Of a stretch of DNA of 64,000 bases, positions 26,113 through 35,349 are shown piece after piece. The stretch is taken from the NCBI GenBank assembly GCA_003249035.1, contig QBMK01000006.1, positions 1 to 64,000 of the forward strand. Reading direction: 5' to 3'. Numbering within the stretch: the first letter of the stretch is position 1; each line of letters starts with the position of its first letter. Source of the stretch: Pseudanabaena sp. (lineage in GTDB: Bacteria > Cyanobacteriota > Cyanobacteriia > Pseudanabaenales > Pseudanabaenaceae). Below the pieces are notes generated by a model that was not told where the DNA came from, did no database searches, and saw only the letters and a program-made list of their open reading frames with translations. The position numbers and the translations under genes are program-made.

Positions 26113-27054
26113 TCATTGAGTTTGATCACCTTCTGGGGATAAGACTTCTCCAAGGAAAAGATATACTTCAAGGAAAAGAGCTTTAGCTTCATTAATAGAA
26201 ACGTCAGAATGTACACCACTGCAAACCCTTGAATATAGATTACTTAAGGTCTGGCGTAGTTTTTGCTTACGAGATTTACTGTTTGTCTTAAGATGAATAT
26301 AAGCATTTATTCTATTTTGATGTTTTGCTGCATCCAGTTTAAGATTATTACCATCAATTTCAATTTCTTCTTCACTAGCAAGTTTAATTGCATCAGCAAA
26401 AGAATCAATGATACGCCTGCAAGTGGTTAAAGCATGACTAATAGCTTCACTATCACCATTAGAAAGCCGCTCGAAAATTGAAGGTATTTTTTCAATAACA
26501 TCATTACATTTACCAATTAATAGCTCGTCAATAGATTCTTTATGGTTTTCAAAGATACTTTCAGAAAATCCACTAAAAATTTTTTCATAATAAATACGAG
26601 AAACGAAATCATGGATTATAGAGATTACACGACTACGAATAGAGCTTATTTTTGAAACTTCGTTACCTATTGTTTTAGCTTCAATTGTAATATTTTTATT
26701 AACAATATATGCTTGTTCTCCACTAATACTGTCTACCTTGATAGTCGCAAGTTGCAGTTTTAAAACTTCTATAGAAGTTTCCTGTTGTGCAAGCGATCCC
26801 CAGAATCCTCTATTTTCATTTTTATTTATCCAGCGACCAGTTAGATTCATATATTTGAGTGATAAGGAATCACACAAATTATATCCAGCCATTTCATATC
26901 TAAGCCACTGTCTGATTTCTTCTGAGCCAGAAAGTCGGGCAAGTCGAGTAGCCTTTAATAAAATCCCTTCAGAATTAATTCTACTTAACTCAATATCACC
27001 AAGAATTTCCTCGCATAGCTCAATAACATGTGATGATTTATTTTCAGATGTCAT
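26113..27054 (-). CDS. AbiTii-like domain protein, candidate abortive-infection gene
   Basis: A 313-aa soluble helical protein. The N-terminal 60 residues match the AbiTii pattern: a short helix, then ILLKATRLARLSGSEEIRQWLRYEMAGY, as in proteins with a later small-molecule or HEPN-like part. The C-terminal half (about 195-305) is helical and charged, with CRRIIDSFADAIK and RINAYIHLK, then SVHSDVS-like SGVHSDVSINEAKALFLEVYLFLGEVL, which recalls HEPN/Abi-type C-termini. It is directly upstream of yefM-yoeB on the same strand and may share their transcript. A defence function is inference; no assay or search supports it here. Confidence 0.6.
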   Translation of the reverse strand: MTSENKSSHVIELCEEILGDIELSRINSEGILLKATRLARLSGSEEIRQWLRYEMAGYNLCDSLSLKYMNLTGRWINKNENRGFWGSLAQQETSIEVLKLQLATIKVDSISGEQAYIVNKNITIEAKTIGNEVSKISSIRSRVISIIHDFVSRIYYEKIFSGFSESIFENHKESIDELLIGKCNDVIEKIPSIFERLSNGDSEAISHALTTCRRIIDSFADAIKLASEEEIEIDGNNLKLDAAKHQNRINAYIHLKTNSKSRKQKLRQTLSNLYSRVCSGVHSDVSINEAKALFLEVYLFLGEVLSPEGDQTQ

Positions 27055-27222
27055 TTGCTACTATCAAACTTTTGGAGAAGTCGTAGGGTAGATAATTTTC
27101 ACTCTACATTTCTAATTCTAAACTGTCACAGCTTGCACAGGTGCTGCGATCGCCCGTTTTATCAAAAATAACTTTGGAAGGCAAGCTATAATTTTTGAAT
27201 AATTAGTAACCTCACTAAGCGT

Positions 27223-27453
27223 ATGACCACTATCGAGATCCGTCATCAAATTGAAGAATATATTGATTGCCTATCTCCTGAAGGGTTAAAAGTAACTGTA
27301 GACTTTTTAGCATATCTGGCAGACCGTGAGAGTCAACAAGCAACAGAAGAACTACTAAGTATTCCTGATTTTCTTAATTCTTGGGAAGAAGGCAAACAAG
27401 ATATTGCTAAAGGAAATTTGACTAACTGGCGTAGTATTCGCGATGACGTATGA
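27223..27453 (+). CDS. Antitoxin-like protein of a RelE-type pair
   Basis: A 76-aa protein of the small cyanobacterial antitoxin type that precedes relE genes. It has a helical N-terminus (IRHQIEEYIDCLSPEGLKVTVDFLAYLADRE, about 5-35) and a C-terminus ending WRSIRDDV. It has no classical RHH or HTH motif that I can identify. Its last 11 bases overlap the toxin start, as in coupled TA pairs. Confidence 0.75.
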   Translation: MTTIEIRHQIEEYIDCLSPEGLKVTVDFLAYLADRESQQATEELLSIPDFLNSWEEGKQDIAKGNLTNWRSIRDDV

Positions 27454-27709
27454 AATTGCTTTAACAGATAAAGCTAGAGATTTTTACAAATTCGCTAGCC
27501 CTGCGATCGCAAAAAAATTAGCTAGGTGCTTTAGTACTCTAGAGCAAACTCCATACCAGCATCCCAATATAAAAGCCCTAAAAGGAAAACTTTCAGGTTT
27601 TTATCGGTTTAGAGCTGGTGACTATCGGGTTGTGTATGAAGTAAATGAACAATCTAAACAAGTGCGCGTAACAAACATTGCCCATCGTAGTGACGTATAC
27701 GATGGCTAA
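27443..27709 (+). CDS. RelE/ParE-superfamily toxin
   Basis: An 88-aa protein with the RelE fold signature: YEIALTDKARDFYKFASPAIAKKLARCF, then PNIKALKGKLSGFYRFRAGDYRVVYEV and VTNIAHRSDVY at the end. The GxYRxRxGDYRVxYEV core is intact and the terminal HRSDVY is typical of the RelE/StbE group of mRNA interferases. Convergent with nblS, with 4 bp of stop-codon overlap and no room for a separate terminator. Confidence 0.9.
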   Translation: MTYEIALTDKARDFYKFASPAIAKKLARCFSTLEQTPYQHPNIKALKGKLSGFYRFRAGDYRVVYEVNEQSKQVRVTNIAHRSDVYDG

Positions 27710-29682
27710 ACTGACATTGCTTTTACAGGTTCCGCGATCGCATTAACTACAGGTAACTCACAGCGATCTTGATACACGCTTAGATCAAACCAGAATGTAC
27801 TACCAACGCCAACTTCACTCTTGATATGAATCTCACTGTGATGTTTTTCAATGATATTTCGCACAATTGATAGACCCAGTCCCGTACCTTCAAGCGTATG
27901 AACCTTATCCTCGACGCGATAGAAACGATCAAAAATGCGATCGCAATCTTCAGCAGGAATGCCATAGCCTGTATCCTCAACCTCGACCCGCACATAATTG
28001 ACGATGCGATGTGGTTGGGTGGTGGTTTGATCTTGCCAAGGATAAATCCGAATCGTGACCTTACCGCCAGTTTCGGTGAACTTTAAAGCGTTGCCAACCA
28101 AGTTGTATAAAACCTGCAAAATCAAATCATAATTTCCCCAAATCCTGTCAAGATTAGGAGATATTTCGTGCAATAGCTCAACTCCCTTAGAAGATGCATT
28201 GAGCTTGTAAGTCCGAACCGTTTGTTCAATCGTCTCGGATAAATCGATCGCAGTGAAGTGAAACTGACGACCTGACTCTAAGCGCGAAAGATCGAGAACA
28301 TCATTAACAAGGCGCGTCAGGCGATCGGTTTCACTATTAGCAGTACCGAGAAATTCTTTTTTCTGATCGTCACTTAACTCATCGCCGTATTCATGCAAAG
28401 TCTCAATGAATGACTTGATATTAAACAAAGGTGTGCGCAACTCATGACTGACATTGCTAATAAAACGACTCTGCGCAGCATTTAGCTCCACCTCACGGGT
28501 GATGTCCTGAATCGTAATTGCAATCCCCTTAATTGCATTACTGGAACTTAGCACGCTCGTAATCCAGATCCGAAAAGCATGGGCAAGTACTGAGTCGCCT
28601 TTTTCGCCAGAAGCCATGATCCGAAATTCACCACCCTCGCGATCGCCTGTGGCAATTTGCATGAGCGATCGTCCTAAATCATCACTGAGTCGATCTGGCA
28701 AAATATTCAGGATACTTGTTCCCTGCCAATTATCTTTGTGCAAATCTTGATCCCAACCCATAATCTTGATCGCTGCAGGATTGGCAAGCACGATCCGCAT
28801 ATCTGAGTCGAGTAGCAAGGCTCCATCAGCGATCGTTGACACTAAAGTTTCCAGTTTTGCTTTTTCAGCGGTCAACTCCTCGATATTTTGCTCTTCATAT
28901 TTTTTTAGGCGTTGCGCCATGTCATTAAAGCTGCGAATTAATTCTCCTAATTCACCGCCAAATGGTAGATCGATACGTTGCTTGAAGTTGCCACTAGCGA
29001 TATTTTGTACTCCTGCCACTAATTCTCGGAGTGGGCGTGTAATTGTCACAGAGTTTGATGCTGCCCCCAAAATCACCATTGCCCAGATCGACACAAATAC
29101 TGCTGTTGTCACATCTAAAGTTAGGCTCGACGAAGCAACTGCCGTCGGATTAGGGTTGATACCGATCGCAATAATCCCTAGTGCTTTACCATCATGCTGC
29201 AAATTGACAAATATGTCGGTGACTTCGCCCTGCGGCGTGACATGTTGCCTTACCAACGGGCGATCGGGACGCATCATTGGATCTTCAGGGAGTTGAATTC
29301 GTCGTCTGATGCTTAAAGAATTTTGTACTTCATTCGAGGTAAAAGGAATACCATAAAAAATCTCACCATCGGGATCGGCGTAGAGAATATAACGGATGCT
29401 GGAGCTACTATCGTAAAATTCTTTAGACAGGCGAGTTACTTCTTGAAGATCATTTTTTGCTACTAGTGGTGCAACATTGGCTGCAAGTAATAATCCCAAA
29501 TCTTTACCAAAGCGCGTATCATTGAGTCGCGCATCGGTCTGAATATCGTTGACTGCCCAAAAGGTGACAGCACTCATCAACAAAGAAACTAATAACGTAA
29601 TCAAAGCCATTAGTTTGGTTTGCAACGAAAACTCTGTCCACCAGCGTCTGGGGATATTGTAAATTTCAAGCAAAAAGTTCAT
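27706..29682 (-). CDS. nblS: Sensor histidine kinase NblS (Hik33/DspA)
   Basis: A membrane sensor kinase for high light, cold and nutrient stress in cyanobacteria; in the family it acts on RpaB and controls phycobilisome degradation and photoprotection genes. Domain order: TM1 (about 24-45), extracytoplasmic region, TM2 (about 185-208), HAMP (to about 262, RPLRELVAGVQNIASGNF), a signalling coiled coil, PAS (about 280-400, LVSTIADGALLLDSDMRIVL), HisKA with phosphoacceptor His413 in SNVSHELRTPL, and HATPase with LVGNALKFTE (N-box), DTGYGIP (G1) and GTGLGLSI (G2). The 658-aa length equals the family's usual length. It is one of the few kinases found in nearly all cyanobacteria and in some plastids (ycf26). 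The name rests on domain order and remembered similarity. Confidence 0.93.
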   Translation of the reverse strand: MNFLLEIYNIPRRWWTEFSLQTKLMALITLLVSLLMSAVTFWAVNDIQTDARLNDTRFGKDLGLLLAANVAPLVAKNDLQEVTRLSKEFYDSSSSIRYILYADPDGEIFYGIPFTSNEVQNSLSIRRRIQLPEDPMMRPDRPLVRQHVTPQGEVTDIFVNLQHDGKALGIIAIGINPNPTAVASSSLTLDVTTAVFVSIWAMVILGAASNSVTITRPLRELVAGVQNIASGNFKQRIDLPFGGELGELIRSFNDMAQRLKKYEEQNIEELTAEKAKLETLVSTIADGALLLDSDMRIVLANPAAIKIMGWDQDLHKDNWQGTSILNILPDRLSDDLGRSLMQIATGDREGGEFRIMASGEKGDSVLAHAFRIWITSVLSSSNAIKGIAITIQDITREVELNAAQSRFISNVSHELRTPLFNIKSFIETLHEYGDELSDDQKKEFLGTANSETDRLTRLVNDVLDLSRLESGRQFHFTAIDLSETIEQTVRTYKLNASSKGVELLHEISPNLDRIWGNYDLILQVLYNLVGNALKFTETGGKVTIRIYPWQDQTTTQPHRIVNYVRVEVEDTGYGIPAEDCDRIFDRFYRVEDKVHTLEGTGLGLSIVRNIIEKHHSEIHIKSEVGVGSTFWFDLSVYQDRCELPVVNAIAEPVKAMSV

Positions 29683-29773
29683 CTTTTTCTAGTCATTTGT
29701 TGGATATTGTTGGATATTTGTATGACTTTTCGTTTACTATGTGCAATCGAAACGCAAGGGTGAGGATCTCAAG

Positions 29774-31375
29774 ATGAATGAGGCTAGCATTGTCAGTGCA
29801 ATAGTGGCAGACCTTCAAAACTATAAGGTAAAAACTCAAGTCCGTCGCAAAGAATCTCAGTTGCATGTTCTGATTACCAGAGCAGATGGGGATGATATTG
29901 ACTATGCCTCCCTCTATGATATTGTGAAACGCCGTATTGATAAGCTCCCAATCGATGGGGCAGATACCTTAGTGGTATATGGGAGATTATCTGGCTCAAA
30001 GCATCCTGAATGGCATAAAACTGCAGATATCAAGCCACCCTTACCATTAATTGAACTAGATCTTGAGGATCTTGAAGAATTTGACGATGAAGACATTGAT
30101 ATAATCAAGAACCTTTCATTTCCTACTAGCAGCGATGAGACACAGATTCAGGCAGCAGATCTTGAGTCAGATCTTGCCTATGACTTAAAAGGCTTTAAGA
30201 GTAGTATCGATAACGATCTAAAAGCCTCCGGCAATAAGGCTATCCCCGAAGCTAATCCCCAAATTAATAAGGACAAAATCAATAATACTAAGACTGAGGA
30301 TTTTGATTTTGGCAGTCTGGAATTACAAGAATTTAGCTTCGAGCCCGATCAACAAAATAATTTTGAGCTAGAGCCTTTAGATGCAGATGATCTTTTTGAA
30401 GTAGATAGCCAAGAGTCTGATCTAGAATCGCCTTTAGATCTAGAAGATATAGAGAACTCTTGGATGGAGAAAGATGAAGACTTTAGCTTCGATTCTCCGA
30501 CTGTGGCAGCGATGCCTATGCCATTACCGTCGCCGCCAACAGGCAATGCTGAAGAGCCTATCGCTCTTGCCGAGACAGAGCAAGAGTCAATCAAAACTAC
30601 TACTCCAAAGAAGAAATCCCTACTTCTCTCTGGAGCTTTTACTGTGGTTGCGATCTCCATCATAGGAGGTTGTGGATGGTTAGTGTGGGAACGATACAAC
30701 CAACAACAATATTTAACCGATGCACGAAACTTTAGCAGCCAAGATGTTAATCCAAAGAAAATTACGAAACTAGAAACACTCACTGAGACTCGTAATCGTT
30801 TGCAAATCGTCGTTTCACAACTAGAAGGAATTCCCGATCTACCCACTTCTCTATATGCTGATGCTCAAGCTGAGTTAGGAATTCTGCGCCCAAAACTAGC
30901 TGATTTCGATCGCAAAATCAATGTCGAACAGGCGGCTTACGTAAATCTTGAGTCAGCGAAGAATCTGATGATTGAGGCGGCGAAATTAACTCAGAATCCA
31001 CCACACAAGTCAACTATTTGGCAGTCTGCTCAAGAAAAACGACAGCAGGCTTTAAAGCTTTTGGAAGGGGTGGCTCCTGACTCGGTAATATATGGTGATG
31101 TTCAACAGCGCATCAAGGCTTACCGCACAGAATTAGTCCAAATCACTAGATGGGTGGAAATCCAACAAAGGGCTGAGTCTGTAGTGAGTTCTGTCAGTCC
31201 TGCTACCGTCAATCAACTTAAACAGTTGAAATCTAAAGCTCCAGAGAAGCAGAAGTTTTTACCTCAATGCCAAGCTATTTTGCAGCCCCAAATTTCTAAT
31301 ACTGAATCTCAGAGAACTGGATTTCCAATCCCTACTTTGACTAGCTATTTATGTGCTTATTTCTGGGATTCATAG
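29774..31375 (+). CDS. Cyanobacterial single-pass membrane protein of unknown function
   Basis: About 533 aa from the ATG at 29774, which has AGGA 8-10 nt upstream; a GTG at 29741 is possible. An N-terminal alpha/beta domain (about 1-85, ending VVYGRLSGSKHPEWHKTADI) is followed by a very acidic disordered linker (LEDLEEFDDEDIDII and similar, to about 275), one transmembrane segment (about 283-303, LLSGAFTVVAISIIGGCGWL), and a helical extracytoplasmic part. The N-terminal domain recurs in cyanobacterial proteins but I cannot name it. The frame ends at TAG 31373-31375, yet the same frame stays open for 22 more codons of plausible helical protein (to 31444), so the C-terminus may be truncated. 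No assigned function. Confidence 0.75.
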   Translation: MNEASIVSAIVADLQNYKVKTQVRRKESQLHVLITRADGDDIDYASLYDIVKRRIDKLPIDGADTLVVYGRLSGSKHPEWHKTADIKPPLPLIELDLEDLEEFDDEDIDIIKNLSFPTSSDETQIQAADLESDLAYDLKGFKSSIDNDLKASGNKAIPEANPQINKDKINNTKTEDFDFGSLELQEFSFEPDQQNNFELEPLDADDLFEVDSQESDLESPLDLEDIENSWMEKDEDFSFDSPTVAAMPMPLPSPPTGNAEEPIALAETEQESIKTTTPKKKSLLLSGAFTVVAISIIGGCGWLVWERYNQQQYLTDARNFSSQDVNPKKITKLETLTETRNRLQIVVSQLEGIPDLPTSLYADAQAELGILRPKLADFDRKINVEQAAYVNLESAKNLMIEAAKLTQNPPHKSTIWQSAQEKRQQALKLLEGVAPDSVIYGDVQQRIKAYRTELVQITRWVEIQQRAESVVSSVSPATVNQLKQLKSKAPEKQKFLPQCQAILQPQISNTESQRTGFPIPTLTSYLCAYFWDS

Positions 31376-31499
31376 AAAGCACTTATGCGTCAGCGCGATC
31401 GCTTAGTTAAAACATTAGCTGAGTTGAATGCGATCACGGATTGATCAGAGAAACTGGATTAGAAATTATGAGGTATTCATGAATAAAGTAGAACTTAGT

Positions 31500-32285
31500 T
31501 CATTTGATCGTACATAGGTAATAAAGCCACATATCGGCGTTAACACATAACTCCTGCTGAGTTGTGATTTCTAATCCACTCTCCCAAGAATAGATTCTGA
31601 TATTATCAAAATCTGCTTTTAATTGATCAATCTGCGCTTGAGGTCTGATGTAATATTGCTTTAAGCGGAAGTTATGAGATTCATCTTGAACAATTTCATA
31701 GTCAGAATGTTTTATTTGCCGGAGAGAAATTGAGCGATTGAAGAAGCGCAGAAGCACAAACATGATCAGATTTACATAGGTTTTTAGAGGATTGAGGCTA
31801 AATTTATTCTGCCATGCAAATTCTCTTTCTAGCCCCTGTAGGTTATGACTCGAAAATAAGAAATAACCTCCAGATTTACCAATCCGCTTAACTTCTTGTA
31901 ACACCTTTAATCGATCTTCATGGGAAATCACATCAATTCCATTAAAGCTAAATAAAATGAAATCGAAAGAATTATCTTGAAACTGCTTCATATCTCTAGC
32001 ATCGCCAACTTCAAACCTTCTTGATTGCGAAGCAGATGGAAAGCGCCTCTGGCAAGCCTTTATCATCTCTTCAGAATAATCAATGCCAACATATTCCTGA
32101 ACTACAGTAGAGAAATGTTGGGTAGTTCTCCCTCCCCCCACACCAATATCCAGCATTCTCATATTTACCCATTCACTATGAAGAAGTTCCAAAATGGATT
32201 GTTCTGCGGGTTGCAATTGTTGTAACTGGCTGTAGTGTCTAACAATCTCGCGGGACATATAAACTCGATAATTATGCTCTAGCAT
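31500..32285 (-). CDS. Class I SAM-dependent methyltransferase
   Basis: A 261-aa methyltransferase with a Rossmann-like core: motif I RMLDIGVGGGRTTQHF (about 43-58), the acidic loop YVGIDYSEEMI, then EVGDARDMKQF, FDFILFSFNGIDVI and the LQEVKRIGKSGGYFLFSSHN motif. The C-terminal 90 residues form an accessory region with no recognisable signature. The substrate cannot be inferred; the gene is isolated on the minus strand. Confidence 0.9.
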   Translation of the reverse strand: MLEHNYRVYMSREIVRHYSQLQQLQPAEQSILELLHSEWVNMRMLDIGVGGGRTTQHFSTVVQEYVGIDYSEEMIKACQRRFPSASQSRRFEVGDARDMKQFQDNSFDFILFSFNGIDVISHEDRLKVLQEVKRIGKSGGYFLFSSHNLQGLEREFAWQNKFSLNPLKTYVNLIMFVLLRFFNRSISLRQIKHSDYEIVQDESHNFRLKQYYIRPQAQIDQLKADFDNIRIYSWESGLEITTQQELCVNADMWLYYLCTIK

Positions 32286-32466
32286 ATTGCTTAATATTTG
32301 AAGGAAAATTCTGGAAGGCTACCTGTATCTCAAGACTATGAGCGTTAGGTTTAATAACATACCATTCTGAGCGTAGCAGTTTAGGACAGAGCTTGATAGA
32401 TATACGCTTGAAGGTAACCCTAGCCTCAAAAAACAACTTCACTTGTTAAGCGATCGCGATATGATA

Positions 32467-32569
32467 ATTCCAAAACACAAAATGGCTGCGCCATTTTGTG
32501 TTTTTAAAACCCTTACTGGGTTTGGTTTTTAATTCATAAAAGTGTCGGCACACTTTTGTGAATTGGTAT
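32467..32569. repeat. Family A composite palindromic repeat, copy 6
   Basis: It begins ATTCCAAAACACAAAATGG, continues AAACCCTTACTGGGTTT, and ends TTCATAAAAGTGTCGG paired with ACACTTTTGTGAATTGG. It lies in the 408-bp gap before the DUF1254 gene; apart from the repeat I see nothing else in that gap but a likely promoter region. Confidence 0.87.
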
Positions 32570-32693
32570 AAAGTGCCTCAGCGGGCAAACAGCTATAATT
32601 GTTAGCCGAGCCAAAGATATCAAGATCTGCTCAATTGAGCCATCTAGTCGAGAACGCTCCCACAAATATCACAGTTGAACTTGAGAGAGATAA

Positions 32694-34172
32694 ATGAAAT
32701 CACGAACACATATGCTTCTTAGCGGGGCTTTGTGCATCACAACCGCATTAACGCTTTTGTCTGGCTGCAATCAAAAAAATGACCCCATTGCCAACGCCGA
32801 GCAAGCAGATCGAAAGGCAGGTATAGCTGCGCCGAGCATAGAGGAAACAAAGGCGATCGCCGAGGAGGCATTCATCTATGGCTTGCCCCTCGTGATGAAC
32901 TATGCCGTGATGAATGAATTTGTCGTTGATAAGAATTCAGGACAATACAAGGGCCCATTCAATCAGATCAGCAATGAAGCACGTGTTTTCACCTATAAGG
33001 ACACGTCAGTGGTAACCCCCAACAGCGATACACCTTACTCAATGCTGTGGCTAGATCTTCGCGCTGAGCCGATGGTGATCTCGGTACCAGCAGTGGAGAA
33101 AGATCGCTACTACTCTGTGCAGTTAATTGATGGCAATGTATACAATTACGGCTACATCGGCAGCCGCACCACTGGCAACGAAGCTGGCGACTACATGGTC
33201 GTTGGGCCAGAGTGGAAAGGCGAAAAGCCAGCGGGTATCAAGCAGATTTTTCAATCGACTACGCCCTTTGGTCTAACCATTTTCCGAACCCAGCTCTTCA
33301 ACCCAGATGATATGCCGAATGTGGTGAAGGTACAGTCAGGTTACAAAGCACAGCCGCTGTCCGCATTTTTGAAACAACCTGCACCGCCCGCCGCGCCGAA
33401 GATTGATTTCCTGCCGGCAACGACTGCAGGGATCAAAGCGAACTTCTTCGAGTATCTCGATGCTGCACTCCAGTTCGTTCCTGAGACATCTGATACAAAA
33501 GAACTTAGAAGCAGGCTCGCCAAAATCGGCATAGGTCCAGGGAAAACCTTTGCGTTTAAAGATCTCTCCCTAGAACATAAAGCTGCTGTATTACTCGCCT
33601 TGAAGGAAGGTGAAGGCAAAGTTGAGAAGTTTCTAAACACTGGAAGCAAGAATATCAATGGTTGGAAGGTTGGCGCTTTCTTTGGTGACAAAGCTTTCTT
33701 CAACGGCGACTGGCTCAAGCGCTCTGCCGGCGCCAAGGGCGGCATCTACGGAAATAATGCCGAAGAAGCAATGTATCCTATGACCCGTGAAGACAGCACC
33801 GGCGAGACCCTAGACGGAAGCAAGCACAACTACAAGCTCACCTTCGCCGCAGGGCAGCTACCGCCAGTGAACTCTTTCTGGTCAGTGACAATGTATGACG
33901 GAAAGAGTCAGTTCCTGATCAAAAATCCAATCAACCGCTATCTGATCAATTCACCGATGTTGACTGACATGAAAAAGAATGATGACGGATCGGTCACCAT
34001 CTACATGCAGAAGGACTCCCCAGGCAAGGAGAAGGAATCAAACTGGCTACCAGCTCCTAACGGCCCGATTTATCTTGTCATGCGCCTCTACTGGCCAAAG
34101 ACAGAAACCCCTTCCATTCTTCCACCCGGTCAAGGTAGCTGGAATCCACCAGGTGTCGTGAAGGCGAAGTAA
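32694..34172 (+). CDS. DUF1254/DUF1214 domain lipoprotein
   Basis: A 492-aa exported lipoprotein: signal peptide with lipobox LLSGC (Cys25), then a DUF1254 domain (about 50-190, including EAFIYGLPLVMNYAVM, NSDTPYSMLWLDLRAEP and KDRYYSVQLIDGNVYNYGYIG) and a DUF1214 domain (about 340-460, LPPVNSFWSVTMYDG, NRYLINSPM and ESNWLPAPNGPIYLVMRLYWP). The family is widespread in bacteria and has no firm biochemical role. It is more GC-rich than its surroundings and has few HIP1 octamers for its length, which may indicate acquisition by transfer. Shine-Dalgarno GAGAGA precedes the ATG. Confidence 0.9.
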   Translation: MKSRTHMLLSGALCITTALTLLSGCNQKNDPIANAEQADRKAGIAAPSIEETKAIAEEAFIYGLPLVMNYAVMNEFVVDKNSGQYKGPFNQISNEARVFTYKDTSVVTPNSDTPYSMLWLDLRAEPMVISVPAVEKDRYYSVQLIDGNVYNYGYIGSRTTGNEAGDYMVVGPEWKGEKPAGIKQIFQSTTPFGLTIFRTQLFNPDDMPNVVKVQSGYKAQPLSAFLKQPAPPAAPKIDFLPATTAGIKANFFEYLDAALQFVPETSDTKELRSRLAKIGIGPGKTFAFKDLSLEHKAAVLLALKEGEGKVEKFLNTGSKNINGWKVGAFFGDKAFFNGDWLKRSAGAKGGIYGNNAEEAMYPMTREDSTGETLDGSKHNYKLTFAAGQLPPVNSFWSVTMYDGKSQFLIKNPINRYLINSPMLTDMKKNDDGSVTIYMQKDSPGKEKESNWLPAPNGPIYLVMRLYWPKTETPSILPPGQGSWNPPGVVKAK

Positions 34173-34237
34173 ATTCAAAGTGAACTGATGATGAGCTAAG
34201 GGACTTGCGAAAAAAATAAAGTTCCAATCCAGATTTT

Positions 34238-34283
34238 CCAGAATTGGTGGGGTGGGGCGGCGAAGCCGCTCAACCAATTCTGG
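34238..34283. repeat. Family B hairpin
   Basis: The arms CCAGAATTGG/CCAATTCTGG surround a GGCGGCGAAGCCGC-like core with mismatches, followed by TTTTATATTTGC. It lies after the DUF1254 gene and may end its transcript. Confidence 0.65.
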
Positions 34284-34428
34284 TTTTATATTTGCTACTT
34301 TATTAAATCGCACAGCCCTGACTAGATCGCTAACTATCCAAAACATGAAATTGTCTGCCAATCAAGTTTTTGGCAACCTGCTAAAATAATTCGCAACTTT
34401 CTAAATAACTTTAAAAGTAATCCCCTTT

Positions 34429-35133
34429 ATGACTCAAGAGCCAATCTTACTTCCTGATAATTTAGAAGATGCTACCGAACAAGCGATCGCTGCATCACAT
34501 CAAGCGATCGCTGATGGAGCTAACCGTGTAATCGCCGATCTCCGTTTTCCTGAACTCAAAGCGATGCCGATCGCCTATGAGTTTGCGGCTAGTTTTAATC
34601 AACGCTATGGTAAGGCTTGGCAAGCGATTTTTTCAGATGCAGGAGCGGCGGCTCTGGCAAAGCGCGAATGGGCAGATCTTGATGTGTCCGTGCGCGGTGT
34701 CAATGAAGGACGCAGAGCTATTCGTGAGGAAGATCAAGCCTTTCTCATAATCGAGCCAACTTCAGTTGAAGTGGAACTGGTAGAAAAGTTGGCGCAGCTA
34801 GCAGGCGATCGCCCTTTTGTGATGCTCAATCCTCGCCTTGAAAATAGTGAAGTAGGTTTGGGGCTTGCCGCAAGACAAATGCGCGATCGCTTTTTAAGTA
34901 CGTTCGAGACAGCCTATTACATTAAGCCTTTAGAGCTTGGAGCGTTATGGCGTTGCTATCCGCAAACATGGGAAGTATGGCAACAAACTGAAGATGGAAT
35001 GCAGTCGATGGCGGAGGTAGCTCAACGCCCATCCAGCGACGACATCGATCGTTTGTTTCAGCAAAAGACTGGCAAGCAGTCTGGTTCATTATTAGGGCGT
35101 TTGCAACAGTTCCTAAGCGCTCTAGCACGATAG
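34429..35133 (+). CDS. DUF1995 family protein
   Basis: A 234-aa soluble protein of the DUF1995 family shared by cyanobacteria and plastids (plant LPA3-type photosystem II assembly factors contain this domain). The N-terminal motif LPDNLEDATEQAIAASHQAI is typical, followed by RVIADLRFPELKAMPIAYEFA (about 33-53), FLIIEPTSVEVELVEKLA and MLNPRL. The domain is thought to act in thylakoid biogenesis or phototrophy; a specific activity is not known. Two HIP1 octamers (GCGATCGC) lie in its first 80 bases. Confidence 0.85.
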   Translation: MTQEPILLPDNLEDATEQAIAASHQAIADGANRVIADLRFPELKAMPIAYEFAASFNQRYGKAWQAIFSDAGAAALAKREWADLDVSVRGVNEGRRAIREEDQAFLIIEPTSVEVELVEKLAQLAGDRPFVMLNPRLENSEVGLGLAARQMRDRFLSTFETAYYIKPLELGALWRCYPQTWEVWQQTEDGMQSMAEVAQRPSSDDIDRLFQQKTGKQSGSLLGRLQQFLSALAR

Positions 35134-35175
35134 AAGCAGAATAAAAACAGATATTGATAGTTCTGATATACCATT

Positions 35176-35223
35176 TGCTGCGATTGAAGGAGAAAAATGG
35201 ATTGAGTCCCTTCAATCGCAGCA
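35176..35223 (+). terminator. Hairpin after the DUF1995 gene
   Basis: TGCTGCGATTGAAGG pairs exactly with CCTTCAATCGCAGCA across an 18-nt loop. No T-run follows, so its role as a terminator is uncertain. Confidence 0.45.
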
Positions 35224-35349
35224 TTGATTACAGCCTCATCAATGTCTGTTCGCCTGATATCACCTGTGAAATCAGCTGAAGCTCATAGATTTGCTCACGT
35301 TAGGCTATAACTAGATCATCAAAGCTAAATTTTCTAAGATTTATCTCGC

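Noticed and set aside
28766-29296. Plus-strand open frame of 176 codons inside nblS
   Set aside because: Lies wholly opposite well-conserved PAS, HAMP and membrane coding; Ser/Ile-rich shadow translation.
30349-30846. Minus-strand frame opposite the acidic membrane protein
   Set aside because: Ser-rich complement of an acidic linker; no independent start signal or motif.
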